NCBI RefSeq assembly: GCF_002150005.2 | Contig: NZ_MSPP01000002.1 | Span: 186,001-250,000 of the forward strand | Source: Marivivens niveibacter | Lineage (GTDB): Bacteria > Pseudomonadota > Alphaproteobacteria > Rhodobacterales > Rhodobacteraceae | Direction of reading: 5' to 3' | Length of the DNA: 64,000 nt | Shown here: piece after piece, positions 17,419 through 26,627 of the stretch | Layout of the letters: each line of letters starts with the position of its first letter | Position numbering within the stretch: position 1 is the first letter of the stretch | The notes under the pieces: model-generated | The model's input: only the letters and a program-made list of their open reading frames with translations | What the model was told of the DNA's origin: nothing | Databases searched by the model: none | Program-made: the position numbers and the translations under genes

Positions 17419-17937
17419 TTAACTCTTTGGTTTGTTCAGAACGTTTGTCGCCATCATTTCGATCATACGGCGCAAACCTTCGTCTTTGATGTTTTCGCTG
17501 GCTGCGCGGGCCTGTGCCACGACTTGCTGCGATGGTTCGGGTTTGTGTTTTTTGGGGGCGGCTTTGAATGCCACTTGGCCCTCGGCAAAACCTGTGGGGG
17601 CGGTCTGCGTTACCTTGATCCGCGAAATCGCGCGGTATCCGTAGCAAGCGTTCACCTTTTGCAGGATTTGTTCTTTTTGCATTTCAACGATCGGGGCCAT
17701 CGGCCCTGTGGTCAGCAACGTCAGCGTCGCACCCATGCCGCCGCGTCCGTAGGACACATTCACCGGCCGCGCGGTTTGGGCAACATGTTGGCCCACGACA
17801 TCCTCCCAATGGGTCAAAAGACGCGACACGGCAAAGCCACGGCTTTCGCTAGCCTGACGAATGCGGGTCTGCATCAGGTTCGAAGCGCGTGAAAAACCGC
17901 GAGTGGATCCTTTTGGGCGTGGCTGTTTCATAATCAT
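17419..17937 (-). CDS. DUF721 (DciA-like) protein
   Basis: A 172-aa basic protein with the DUF721/DciA domain near the N-terminus (ESRGFAVSRLLTHWEDVVGQHVAQTARPVNVS), followed by a beta strand segment (ATLTLLTTGPMAPIVEMQKEQILQKVN). DciA proteins help load the replicative helicase in bacteria lacking DnaC/DnaI, and the domain is KH-like. The C-terminus is a charged low-complexity tail ending KPKS. Two close start choices exist (Met1 or Met3). It diverges from mutY across 61 bases and precedes the dsbA-like gene. A link to replication initiation is inference from the family. Confidence 0.78.
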   Translation of the reverse strand: MIMKQPRPKGSTRGFSRASNLMQTRIRQASESRGFAVSRLLTHWEDVVGQHVAQTARPVNVSYGRGGMGATLTLLTTGPMAPIVEMQKEQILQKVNACYGYRAISRIKVTQTAPTGFAEGQVAFKAAPKKHKPEPSQQVVAQARAASENIKDEGLRRMIEMMATNVLNKPKS

Positions 17938-17998
17938 GCTCTATTGTAATGACCCACGCGCACCGCGCCAGCGAAACCGACATTACAGGACTTAAAGT

Positions 17999-19069
17999 TT
18001 GCGTGACAGGCTAATCAACGATCTGCTGGATTGGTATGACGCTAATGCCCGCGTGATGCCATGGCGTGTATCGCCTGCCGACCGTAAAGCAGGGGTAAAG
18101 CCCGACCCCTATCGCGTGTGGATGTCGGAAATCATGCTGCAACAAACCACCGTTGCCGCTGTGCGTGATTATTTCAACCGTTTCACCGCGCGCTGGCCCA
18201 CGGTCGCCGATCTGGCGGCGGCGGATGATGCCGATGTCATGGCTGAATGGGCGGGGCTGGGATATTATGCGCGGGCGCGGAACCTGTTGAAATGCGCGCG
18301 TTTCGTAGTGGACGAATGCGGCGGAGCCTTTCCCGACACCCACGCAGGTCTACTGAAACTACCAGGCGTTGGGCCGTACACAGCGGGGGCTGTGTCATCC
18401 ATCGCCTATAACCTGCCCGAAGTCGTCGTAGACGGAAACGTCGAACGCGTGATGTCGCGGTTATATGACGAGCACACGCCACTACCCGCAGCTAAACCTG
18501 TGTTGACGGAATACGCCCGTGCGCTGACGCCCATTGATCGCCCCGGCGATTACGCGCAGGCCGTCATGGACTTAGGCGCGACCATCTGCACGCCGCGCAA
18601 CCCTGCATGCGGGATTTGCCCATGGCGCGATCCATGTGCGGCCCGCGCGGCTGGCACAGCGCCCGAGCTGCCCAAGAAAACACCAAAGAAACCCAAACCC
18701 GAACGGTTGGGATTCGCCTATGTGGCCCGCCGCGAAGATGGCGCGTGGCTGTTAGAGACTCGCCCAGACAAGGGGCTATTGGGCGGTATGTTGGGCTGGC
18801 CCGGGTCGGATTGGTCTGACGCGCCTAAAACCAACCCGCCGCTGGATACCGATTGGCAAACGTTGAACGCCACCGCGCGGCATACGTTTACGCATTTTCA
18901 CCTGACGCTGACCGTTCTGATCGCCCGCGTCCCAAAGGATGCCGCGCCCAGCGCAGGATCATTCGTACCCGCCGCCGATTTCAGCCCGTCGTCACTGCCC
19001 ACCGTCATGCGCAAGGTGTATGACCTTGCGGCTGATCCACTACGCCACATTGATCCCGATCAGTCATAG
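17999..19069 (+). CDS. mutY: A/G-specific adenine glycosylase
   Basis: MutY removes adenine mispaired with 8-oxoguanine. In the 356-aa product, PWRVSP at the start, IMLQQTTVAAVRDYF, the helix-hairpin-helix LLKLPGVGPYTAGAVSSIA with the catalytic Asp downstream (VVDGNVERV) and a 4Fe-4S cluster with spacing C-x6-C-x2-C-x5-C (CTPRNPACGICPWRDPC) are all present. A C-terminal NUDIX-like MutT domain (LLETRPDKGLLGGMLGWPG, HTFTHFHLTL) recognises 8-oxoG. The start is TTG at 17999: an in-frame stop lies two codons upstream, and AGGA sits about nine bases before it. The next gene is alkB, 34 bases on. Confidence 0.95.
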   Translation: MRDRLINDLLDWYDANARVMPWRVSPADRKAGVKPDPYRVWMSEIMLQQTTVAAVRDYFNRFTARWPTVADLAAADDADVMAEWAGLGYYARARNLLKCARFVVDECGGAFPDTHAGLLKLPGVGPYTAGAVSSIAYNLPEVVVDGNVERVMSRLYDEHTPLPAAKPVLTEYARALTPIDRPGDYAQAVMDLGATICTPRNPACGICPWRDPCAARAAGTAPELPKKTPKKPKPERLGFAYVARREDGAWLLETRPDKGLLGGMLGWPGSDWSDAPKTNPPLDTDWQTLNATARHTFTHFHLTLTVLIARVPKDAAPSAGSFVPAADFSPSSLPTVMRKVYDLAADPLRHIDPDQS

Positions 19070-19103
19070 GTCTAGCCTGTCGCCAAACACGTAGGGCCGC
19101 GCC

Positions 19104-20237
19104 ATGACTGATACGACATCAATGGGACTGTTTCGCAACGCAATGCCATTCTGGCTGTCTTTGGCCTTGGTTCCGCTGCCGATTATCGCCGCGATCTACG
19201 GCGGCTGGACAATTGCGCTGACGCCGCTGCTAGCGTGGCATGCGTTTACGTTTATTGATGGCATTGCGGGGCTGAACACCGAAAACCCCGATCCGGAAAC
19301 GCCGACCGATCAGTTGTTTTGGTATCGCCTGATCACGCAAATCTGGGTGCCCGTGCAATTTGTACTGATCTTTGGCCTGCTGTATTACGTCACTCGCGCC
19401 ACCCACCTATCAGGCTTGGAAAAGGTCGGTGTAATGGCGGATGTCGGCATTCTGTCGGGAACGATCGGCATCGTTTATGCCCACGAACTGCTGCACCAAA
19501 GAAATCGTTTTGAACGTTGGCTGGGTGATCTGCTGCTATCGATGGTGATCTATTCCCATTTCCGCACCGAACATCTGCTGGTGCATCATATCTATGTCGG
19601 CACGCCCAAAGACGCGGTAACCGCCCGCTATAACGAGGGGTTCTATCGGTTCTTTGCCCGCGTCCTGATCGACTGCCCCATTTCAGCGTTCAAGGCCGAA
19701 CAAAAACTATTGGCCCGCCGCAAATTGCCGTGGTGGCACAAAACCAACCCGTTCTGGCGCTATTCCGCGCTAACGATCATCATGTTTGCGATTGCCGCTG
19801 TGATTGGCGGTTGGGCGGGCATCGGGCTGTTCATCGTGCAGGCGGCGATTGCCGTTTGGGCGCTGGAGCTGACCGATTACGTGGAACACTATGGCCTGAC
19901 CCGCGAACATCTGGGGGACGGGAAATACGAACACGTCAAACCGCATCATTCGTGGAACGCATCGCATACGGCGACCAATTGGCTGCTGATCAACCTACAG
20001 CGCCATTCGGATCACCATTACAAACCCGACCGCCGTTTTCCATTGCTGCAAACCTATGATGAAACACAAGCGCCGCAATTGCCGTTTGGCTACCCGATGA
20101 TGGCGATGGGCGCGATGGTGCCGCCCCTATGGCGCCGCTGGATGAACCCAAAGGTCCGCGCATGGCGCCGCCAGCATTACCCACATATTACCGACTGGTC
20201 CGCCTATAAGGCTGGCACCAATCCGCTACCCCGCTGA
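19104..20237 (+). CDS. alkB: Alkane 1-monooxygenase (AlkB-type membrane di-iron hydroxylase)
   Basis: A 377-aa integral membrane protein with about six TM helices that would hydroxylate medium-chain n-alkanes at the terminal carbon. The histidine boxes are all there: HELLHQRNR, RTEHLLVHHIYVG, the AlkB-specific DYVEHYGLTR and LQRHSDHHYKPDRRF. The electron partners rubredoxin and rubredoxin reductase are not next to it and would have to be elsewhere. It follows mutY by 34 bases on the same strand, without a regulator nearby. Related fatty-acid desaturases share the boxes, but the NYxEHYG-type motif points to AlkB. Confidence 0.9.
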   Translation: MTDTTSMGLFRNAMPFWLSLALVPLPIIAAIYGGWTIALTPLLAWHAFTFIDGIAGLNTENPDPETPTDQLFWYRLITQIWVPVQFVLIFGLLYYVTRATHLSGLEKVGVMADVGILSGTIGIVYAHELLHQRNRFERWLGDLLLSMVIYSHFRTEHLLVHHIYVGTPKDAVTARYNEGFYRFFARVLIDCPISAFKAEQKLLARRKLPWWHKTNPFWRYSALTIIMFAIAAVIGGWAGIGLFIVQAAIAVWALELTDYVEHYGLTREHLGDGKYEHVKPHHSWNASHTATNWLLINLQRHSDHHYKPDRRFPLLQTYDETQAPQLPFGYPMMAMGAMVPPLWRRWMNPKVRAWRRQHYPHITDWSAYKAGTNPLPR

Positions 20238-20240
20238 ATC

Positions 20241-20268
20241 AAAAAGCCCCGCCGAATGAACGGCGGGG
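20241..20268 (-). terminator. Rho-independent terminator, minus strand, after ccrM
   Basis: CCCCGCC pairs with GGCGGGG around GAATGAA. On the minus strand it is followed by TTTTT (AAAAA at 20241-20245 on plus), so it ends ccrM transcription and is also just past alkB. The 63 bases to the ccrM stop hold no gene. Confidence 0.8.
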
Positions 20269-20331
20269 AGGTATGAGCCTTCTTCGACCGAAGAGAGGTC
20301 GGAGGCTCTGGCGGTAACTGAAAATATCCGC

Positions 20332-21548
<1,217 letters not shown>

Positions 21549-22172
21549 TCACTCTTGATACAATATGTTGTGTATCGGTTTAAAACTGCGCCGATGATGT
21601 GGGGTAACCCCTAAAACCCTAAGCGCTTCAAGGTGTTGCGCCGTTCCGTAGCCCGCGTTCTTTTCCCAGCCATAGCCGGGATACTGTTGCGCTAAGTCCA
21701 CCATTATCTCATCACGACACAGTTTCGCAGCAATTGATGCGGCTGCGATGGACACCGATTTGGCGTCGCCTTTGACCACCGGTTCCGATTCTATGGTCAG
21801 GTCTTTGGGCACGCGATTTCCATCGATCAAAACATAGTCTGGCGGCACCTTTAGCCCTGCAACCGCGCGCACCATAGCCAGATGCGATGCGTGGTAGATA
21901 TTGATGTCATCAATCTCGTCTACTGTGGCGTGAGCGATGGAAATTTCGGCGGCGTCCAAAATTTGTTCCATCAGCGCGGCGCGTTTGCGGGCCGTCAGCT
22001 GTTTTGAATCGTTCAGGCCTTCGGGAATTTTAGTGGGGTCCAGAATCACGGCGGCAGCGGTCACAGGGCCGCACAGCGGACCGCGGCCTACCTCGTCCAC
22101 GCCAGCGATACGGGAAAACCCGCGCGATTGCGCGGACAGTTCATAGGAAAAATCAGGAACAGTTTTGGTCAT
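21549..22172 (-). CDS. rnhB: Ribonuclease HII
   Basis: RNase HII cleaves at ribonucleotides embedded in DNA. The 207-aa protein carries the catalytic signature GVDEVGRGPLCGPV at residues ~23-36, then NDSKQLTARKR, DYVLIDGNRVPKD and GDAKSVSIAAASIAAK, all standard RnhB blocks, and ends HHRRSFKPIHNI. Length is typical. It is encoded upstream of ccrM on the same strand with a 110-base gap, an arrangement often seen in Rhodobacteraceae; possible co-transcription is unproven. Confidence 0.96.
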   Translation of the reverse strand: MTKTVPDFSYELSAQSRGFSRIAGVDEVGRGPLCGPVTAAAVILDPTKIPEGLNDSKQLTARKRAALMEQILDAAEISIAHATVDEIDDINIYHASHLAMVRAVAGLKVPPDYVLIDGNRVPKDLTIESEPVVKGDAKSVSIAAASIAAKLCRDEIMVDLAQQYPGYGWEKNAGYGTAQHLEALRVLGVTPHHRRSFKPIHNILYQE

Positions 22173-22226
22173 ATATCAGCATTAGAACGGGACAAAGGCC
22201 ATGTCCAACCCTTGCCCCGCACCGCA

Positions 22227-22727
22227 TCAATTGCGGCGAATGCGCGGATCAGTGGCCAAGCAATCCGCGTCAAATCCCTGTCTTAACCCGCGCTGCGTAT
22301 CGAACGTCACGCGGCATTGATTACGCAGTTGTGCCACATCGCTGTAATTCCTGTTCAGACAGGTTTGACCGTAAACCAGTCGCGCCTGTCGATTGATGAG
22401 CCGCGCGGATAGACATTGATCAGGCAGCGGGGCCAAACGATCTGCGTGCCAACCGCGATCATGCCGACCGTTATTGCGCATCTGAACGCCGTCCCGCCCA
22501 TGCCTCCATATATTTTGCGTGTTTTGATCTGGCTGGACATTTGACTGGACCGAAGGCCGATCATCATCGCTATTGGAAAAGGCAGCCCCTACAAGCGCCA
22601 AAAACGTCAGACCGATGATCGCGTTTCCGACCGCATCGTTGTTGCGGTCTTGGGCCACAGCGGGTGCAGAGGTCGCGGCCAAAGCAATCGCTGCCGCGCC
22701 AATAAGGTGAGTGAGATGTTTGAACAT
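22227..22727 (-). CDS. Secreted protein of unknown function (166 aa)
   Basis: The signal peptide MFKHLTHLIGAAAIALAATSAPAVAQ is followed by a possible second hydrophobic segment (AVGNAIIGLTFLALVGAAFS), an acidic and Gln/Asn-rich linker, and a C-terminal part with four cysteines (DQCLSARLI, GQTCLNRNYS, NQCRVTF, DADCLATDP) that could form two disulfides. The family is not recognised. It diverges from the small secreted protein at 22846 and ends 54 bases upstream of rnhB. It could be a small cell-envelope protein, but there is no evidence of activity. Confidence 0.7.
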   Translation of the reverse strand: MFKHLTHLIGAAAIALAATSAPAVAQDRNNDAVGNAIIGLTFLALVGAAFSNSDDDRPSVQSNVQPDQNTQNIWRHGRDGVQMRNNGRHDRGWHADRLAPLPDQCLSARLINRQARLVYGQTCLNRNYSDVAQLRNQCRVTFDTQRGLRQGFDADCLATDPRIRRN

Positions 22728-22845
22728 GGATCAGGTCCTATCGTTGATGAAACTGTCCCAACCGTTCCTCAAAACCGCTGCGTCACGCGATATCATGACA
22801 TCGGTTATTGAATAACGCCGCGCCTCGTGATGATCTGACAGCACC

Positions 22846-23121
22846 ATGAAACACATCGCACTTGCACTTTTTACCCTAGGGGCATCGGCCGCAAACGCCG
22901 CCTGCTACGCCGATTACAAGGCGAAACAGGATGACCCCTTGCGCCTTCATTATGGCGTGGCCGAAATCAACGGTGCCTGCACCGCCGATAACGCCGAAAA
23001 CGAACTTGCCTCCCGCCTTGAAAATGGCGGATGGGTGTTGCTGACAGTCATGAGCGTTTTCGACGAAAACGGATTAGAGGATAAACGGGACAGTGCAGGC
23101 GAATTCTATCTCCGCTTCTGA
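22846..23121 (+). CDS. Small secreted protein of unknown function (91 aa)
   Basis: Signal peptide MKHIALALFTLGASAANA with cleavage before ACYADY, leaving about 73 mature residues with two Cys that could pair. The sequence (DYKAKQDDPLRLHYGVAEI, NELASRLENGGWVLLTVMSVFDENG) has no known catalytic pattern but looks like a compact conserved domain. Its last 29 bases overlap the start of the membrane winged-helix gene, so both are expected to be translated together. A sensor-partner relationship is possible but only inferred from the overlap. Confidence 0.7.
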   Translation: MKHIALALFTLGASAANAACYADYKAKQDDPLRLHYGVAEINGACTADNAENELASRLENGGWVLLTVMSVFDENGLEDKRDSAGEFYLRF

Positions 23122-23797
23122 AACGCGCGCGACCGGCAACAAAGTGGTCGTCGCAGGCATCGCCGCAATCGTTCTGATTTTGGCAGTTGCCGCAGTGGTT
23201 CTGTTTGCCAACCTGCCCGATGCGAACGCGTTTAACGCCCGCGTCGAACAGATCTTTGTCGAAAACGATGACCTGACCAATCAGGCCGAAATCAAGCTGT
23301 TGGAAATTCTGGCCCAATCAGGCACCGCGTTTTCCGATACCTTTGAAAGCTATCGGTTCGTGATCTACGTCCTGCTGATTTTTGCGACCGCCATGTTGAT
23401 CGCCGCAGTGGCGTTTTTGGTCATGCTGGTCCAGCTGAACCGCCGCATGGGCCAGATCGAACGCAAAGGGATCGAGGTGAACAGCCTGCTGATTTCGCGC
23501 GACCAGAACACGGTTTACCTGAATAACTTTGAATTCAAACTGACCGCCGCCGCGACCGAAACCCTGTCCATCCTAGCCGAAGCCCGCATGGACGACGAGG
23601 TTCTATCAGGCGCTGAAATCGAAGGCATGATTTCGGGCCGCGATGCATCGGACTGCGACGAAGCCGCCGGCGCCACCCGCATCAAACGCCTGCGCGATAC
23701 GCTGGGCAACCAAATGGTCAGCGAACTCTTGGTCAAAAACATCGCCCGCCGCGGGTATATGTTGGCGATCGATAAGGATGTGATCAGGATGGTGTGA
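23093..23797 (+). CDS. Two-TM protein with cytoplasmic OmpR-type winged helix
   Basis: A 234-aa protein starting with GTG at 23093. Residues ~18-41 and ~89-114 are strong TM helices; the loop between them (about 47 residues, charged) would be periplasmic. The C-terminal ~85 residues resemble the OmpR/PhoB winged-helix domain: a strand pair (NNFEFKLTAAATETLSILAE), a recognition-helix region (SGAEIEGMISGR, TRIKRLRDTLGNQ) and a wing (LLVKNIARRGYMLAID). Compare the family pattern LRxKL...I.TVRGxGYxL. This suggests a membrane-anchored one-component regulator with the DNA-binding part at the C-terminus, the reverse of ToxR/CadC. Not recognised as a named family; DNA binding is inferred. Confidence 0.65.
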   Translation: MQANSISASETRATGNKVVVAGIAAIVLILAVAAVVLFANLPDANAFNARVEQIFVENDDLTNQAEIKLLEILAQSGTAFSDTFESYRFVIYVLLIFATAMLIAAVAFLVMLVQLNRRMGQIERKGIEVNSLLISRDQNTVYLNNFEFKLTAAATETLSILAEARMDDEVLSGAEIEGMISGRDASDCDEAAGATRIKRLRDTLGNQMVSELLVKNIARRGYMLAIDKDVIRMV

Positions 23798-23909
23798 GAG
23801 GCGAGCGCGGTGTATTGGTTGATCGATCCACTGTTTATCGCTGCGTCCGCAATTTCGGTCCCCAGATCGCTAATGGGATCGAAAGGCGCCGCCATTGGGT
23901 TGGACCGAA

Positions 23910-24384
23910 CAGGCACGTCGACGAAACCTATATCCGCGTCGGTGGGAAATGGCGTTACCTGTAGGGGCCATCGATCGGCACGGTCACCAGATTGATTTCC
24001 GGCTCACCGCAAAGCGCGACGCAAAGCCGGCAAGAGCCTTTCTGCGCAAGGCCATTGAGCATGGCGCAGCTGCATCGACCAGTTACAAACTGCACCGATA
24101 AAGCGCCTACCTATCGGCGCGTGATCCGCGAGATAAACCACAAGTGAGACCCCCACTTTGACAGCATCGCTCACATCGACAAAAAGTGGAGAAACAATCG
24201 CATCGAAAGCGGCCATGCCGCGCTCAAGCGGTTTCTTGGATATTGGTAAAGCGTCCGCTCTCTCTGTGCAGCAAAGGCGATGCTTCGCGGCATTGAGGCC
24301 ATCCGAACAAACAAGAACTGCCACGAACTAGGCATCCAAGGTGAAATTGCGTTGGTCCATAAAGTGTTCGGGCTGGCAGCGTGA
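23910..24384 (+). pseudogene. Decayed IS6-family transposase remnant
   Basis: Three segments in different frames match consecutive parts of an IS6/IS26-type DDE transposase: HVDETYIRVGGKWRYL then a stop; AIDRHGHQIDFRLTAKRDAK and RAFLRKAIEHG after a frameshift; HIDKKWRNNRIESGHAALKR downstream, then a C-terminal end GEIALVHKVFGLAA before TGA at 24382. At least two internal stops and frameshifts make it non-functional, and the N-terminal helix-turn-helix part is missing. No intact inverted repeats were recognised. The rest of the 734-base gap between 23797 and 24532 holds no other gene. It lies on the edge of the erythritol locus. Confidence 0.85.
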
Positions 24385-24433
24385 AACAGTGGAGTATCAG
24401 GTTGCTTGCCGTCACACGGAGTTAATAAATGTA

Positions 24434-24449
24434 AACATATCAATATGTT
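24434..24449. repeat. Short perfect inverted repeat (AACATAT-CA-ATATGTT)
   Basis: A 16-base AT-rich inverted repeat with a two-base centre lies between the transposase remnant and the eryG terminator. It might be a protein-binding site or a leftover of the mobile element; nothing else supports either. Confidence 0.35.
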
Positions 24450-24482
24450 AATCCAAGACGACGCACCATCGTAGCGCCCCCC

Positions 24483-24512
24483 AAAAAGCCCCGGACATTT
24501 CTGCCCGGGGCC
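24483..24512 (-). terminator. Rho-independent terminator after eryG
   Basis: GCCCCGG pairs with CCGGGGC across a nine- to ten-base loop. Read on the minus strand it is followed by CTTTTTGG, about 20 bases past the eryG stop. It would end the DUF2291-eryE-eryF-eryG transcript. Confidence 0.8.
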
Positions 24513-24531
24513 AGTTCTGGGAAGGAACCGA

Positions 24532-25479
24532 TTATTGCGACAGGGTGAACGGCGCGGTGTAGTTGTCCACGTTGTCAGGGGTGATCATCAGGCAGTCGAA
24601 CAGCTGCTTTTCTTCGTCGACCAAACGTTCGCCTGTTTTGATGAAGTGGTCTGCCTGACGGATTGCCTCGGCCGAGAATACCGCGACGGGCTGTAGCACC
24701 GAATAGGCCAGTTCGCCCGAACGGATCGCGTCAACAGCGTCTGGCGATCCGTCAAAGCCGCCAACGACCACACCGTCCATGCGGCCAGCTTCTTTCAATG
24801 CGGCAATCGCACCCAAAGCCATTTCGTCATTGCCCGCGATAACCGCGTTGATTTCGTCATTGGCTTGGATCAGGGACTGCATTTTGGTGTAACCCATGGT
24901 GCGGTCCCAGTTGGCGACCTCTTCGGCCAGTTTCACCATGTCTGGATATTGCGAGATCACAGTTTCATAGCCGTTCGAACGGGTCGCTGCGTTGTTGTCG
25001 GCTGGGTGGCCAAAGAATTCGACGTAGTTGCCTGCGCCGCCCGTCAGTTCCAGCCACTGCATCGCACCCAGCGCCGCGCCTTGTGCGTTGTTGGAAACCA
25101 GCTGCGCCTGTGCCAGACCGCTTTCGTTGATTTCAGCGTTGACCAAGAACACAGGGATGCCCGCGTCAACGGCCTTGCGCACAGCACCGATCGATCCGTC
25201 AGCGTTCGCAGGGTCAAGGATCAGCGCGACAGCGCCGTTGGTGATTGCGGTATCCACCAGCGTGCTTTCGGTGTTGGTGTCACCTTTGTGCGCGGAAACG
25301 GTGGCGGTGTAACCCATTTCTTCGGCGGTTGCCTTGGCGACTTCGCCTTCGGTGAACCAGTATGGGTTTGCTGGGTCATTGACGATGATCGAAATCAGGC
25401 CCTCTGCCCATGCGCTACCTGCCATCAAAGGCAATGTTGCAACGGCGGCCAATAGTGCGCGTTTGGTGATTTTTGTCAT
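24532..25479 (-). CDS. eryG: Sugar/polyol ABC transporter substrate-binding protein (erythritol)
   Basis: A 315-aa periplasmic binding protein of the ribose-type family (Peripla_BP_4). The signal peptide ends at GSAWA-EGLISIIVND. The body shows NPYWFTEGEVAKATAEEMGY, a hinge region AVALILDPANADG, ATRSNGYETVI and AGNDEMALGAIAALKEAG, the usual pattern for CUT2 sugar systems. The ligand is inferred to be erythritol because the genes around it encode the full erythritol degradation route and the transporter genes have the order of rhizobial and brucellar eryEFG. Last gene of its operon, after the permease. Confidence 0.82.
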   Translation of the reverse strand: MTKITKRALLAAVATLPLMAGSAWAEGLISIIVNDPANPYWFTEGEVAKATAEEMGYTATVSAHKGDTNTESTLVDTAITNGAVALILDPANADGSIGAVRKAVDAGIPVFLVNAEINESGLAQAQLVSNNAQGAALGAMQWLELTGGAGNYVEFFGHPADNNAATRSNGYETVISQYPDMVKLAEEVANWDRTMGYTKMQSLIQANDEINAVIAGNDEMALGAIAALKEAGRMDGVVVGGFDGSPDAVDAIRSGELAYSVLQPVAVFSAEAIRQADHFIKTGERLVDEEKQLFDCLMITPDNVDNYTAPFTLSQ

Positions 25480-25567
25480 TAGATACTCTCCCTAAGGTTG
25501 TTATTGCCGGCAAGCGGCGGTTCTGCGCAGGCGGCTCCTCTCCGCCTTTCGCAAGAATTTCAGTGAA

Positions 25568-26608
25568 TTAGACGCGTTTCAGTCCGCCGTACTGGATCGA
25601 GTTCAAAAGAACCGCCAGAACGATGACTGCGCCTGTGAAAACGGTCTGCCAGTAAGACGACACACCGATGATAACGAGGCCATCCGCAAGGAACCCGATC
25701 ACAAAGGCACCCAACAGCGTGCCCCCGACCCCGCCGCGACCACCCGTAAGCGCCGCGCCACCGACAACAACCGCTGCGATTGCTGTCAATTCGTATGTTT
25801 CCCCTGCCGTCGGCCCAGCCGATGTCAACTGAGAGCTAAGCACCAGCCCCGCAATCGCCGCGCAAACGCCCGACAGCATGTAAACGGTGATCTGCACGCG
25901 TTTGACCGGTACGCCCGCCAATTCAGCCGCGCGTTCATTCCCGCCCGAGGCATAGAGCCAGCGACCAAATGCAGTGCGCGACAACAGCAAGAACGCAGCG
26001 ACCGAAACGACGACCAGAACGATGACGCCGACGGGGACATTCGCAATGCGGTTAAAGCCCAGCCAATCGAACCCTGTGTTGCCGAATTCCGTTTTGCCAG
26101 ACAGGTTGTTGTAGGTCAGGCCATTGGTCATCAACAGCGCCGCACCGCGTGCCACATATAGCGACCCCAGCGTTGCGACGAACGCAGGCACCTTGAACCG
26201 TGCGATTAGAATGCCGTTCACGAACCCGACAAACGCGCCCAGCGTCATGGTCAAAACGACGACCGCCCAGACAGGTGGGTACAGGATGATGCCCAGCGAC
26301 GGGACCTCGACCCCTTGCATCAGATAGCCGGCAAAGACGCCCGATAGGCCCAGAACAGAACCGACCGACAGGTCAATGCCGCCGTTCAGGATGACCAACA
26401 TCATACCGATCGCCAATAGGCCAAAGATCGCGACGTGGTTGGACATAATCAGAAAGTTACCCACCGACGCATAGTTCGGCGACAGGAACGAAAAGGTGAT
26501 GATGATAGCGATCAGCGCGAAAAAGGCGCGTCCTTCTAACAGGATGTGACCGATATTTATGCCTTTGGCGGCGGGTTTTGGTGTGTGTGATGCAGTCGAT
26601 GCTGACAT
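25568..26608 (-). CDS. eryF: Erythritol ABC transporter permease
   Basis: A 346-aa inner-membrane permease of the BPD_transp_2 (ribose RbsC) type with about eight to ten TM helices, including LNGGIDLSVGSVLGLSGVFAGYL and the conserved AVVVGGAALTGGRGGVGGTLLGAFVIG near the C-terminus. The start is the ATG at 26608 (MSASTASHTP), with AGGGAG just upstream; the frame runs 78 codons further but that part is the antisense of eryE. It is followed by eryG and preceded by eryE. Substrate by context. Confidence 0.88.
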   Translation of the reverse strand: MSASTASHTPKPAAKGINIGHILLEGRAFFALIAIIITFSFLSPNYASVGNFLIMSNHVAIFGLLAIGMMLVILNGGIDLSVGSVLGLSGVFAGYLMQGVEVPSLGIILYPPVWAVVVLTMTLGAFVGFVNGILIARFKVPAFVATLGSLYVARGAALLMTNGLTYNNLSGKTEFGNTGFDWLGFNRIANVPVGVIVLVVVSVAAFLLLSRTAFGRWLYASGGNERAAELAGVPVKRVQITVYMLSGVCAAIAGLVLSSQLTSAGPTAGETYELTAIAAVVVGGAALTGGRGGVGGTLLGAFVIGFLADGLVIIGVSSYWQTVFTGAVIVLAVLLNSIQYGGLKRV

Positions 26609-26627
26609 GAATAGCTCCCTGCGGGTA

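Noticed and set aside
21563-21582. Near-palindrome GATACAATATGTTGTGTATC
   Set aside because: It falls within the last codons of rnhB (HNILYQE), so coding constraint explains it better than an operator.
23798-24531. Possible attachment-site copy of the tRNA-Arg 3' end
   Set aside because: No stretch matching the tRNA T-arm or acceptor end was found in this gap, so an att pair cannot be claimed.
24865-25455. 196-aa open frame antisense to eryG
   Set aside because: Shadow of a GC-biased gene, with no motif and no initiation site.
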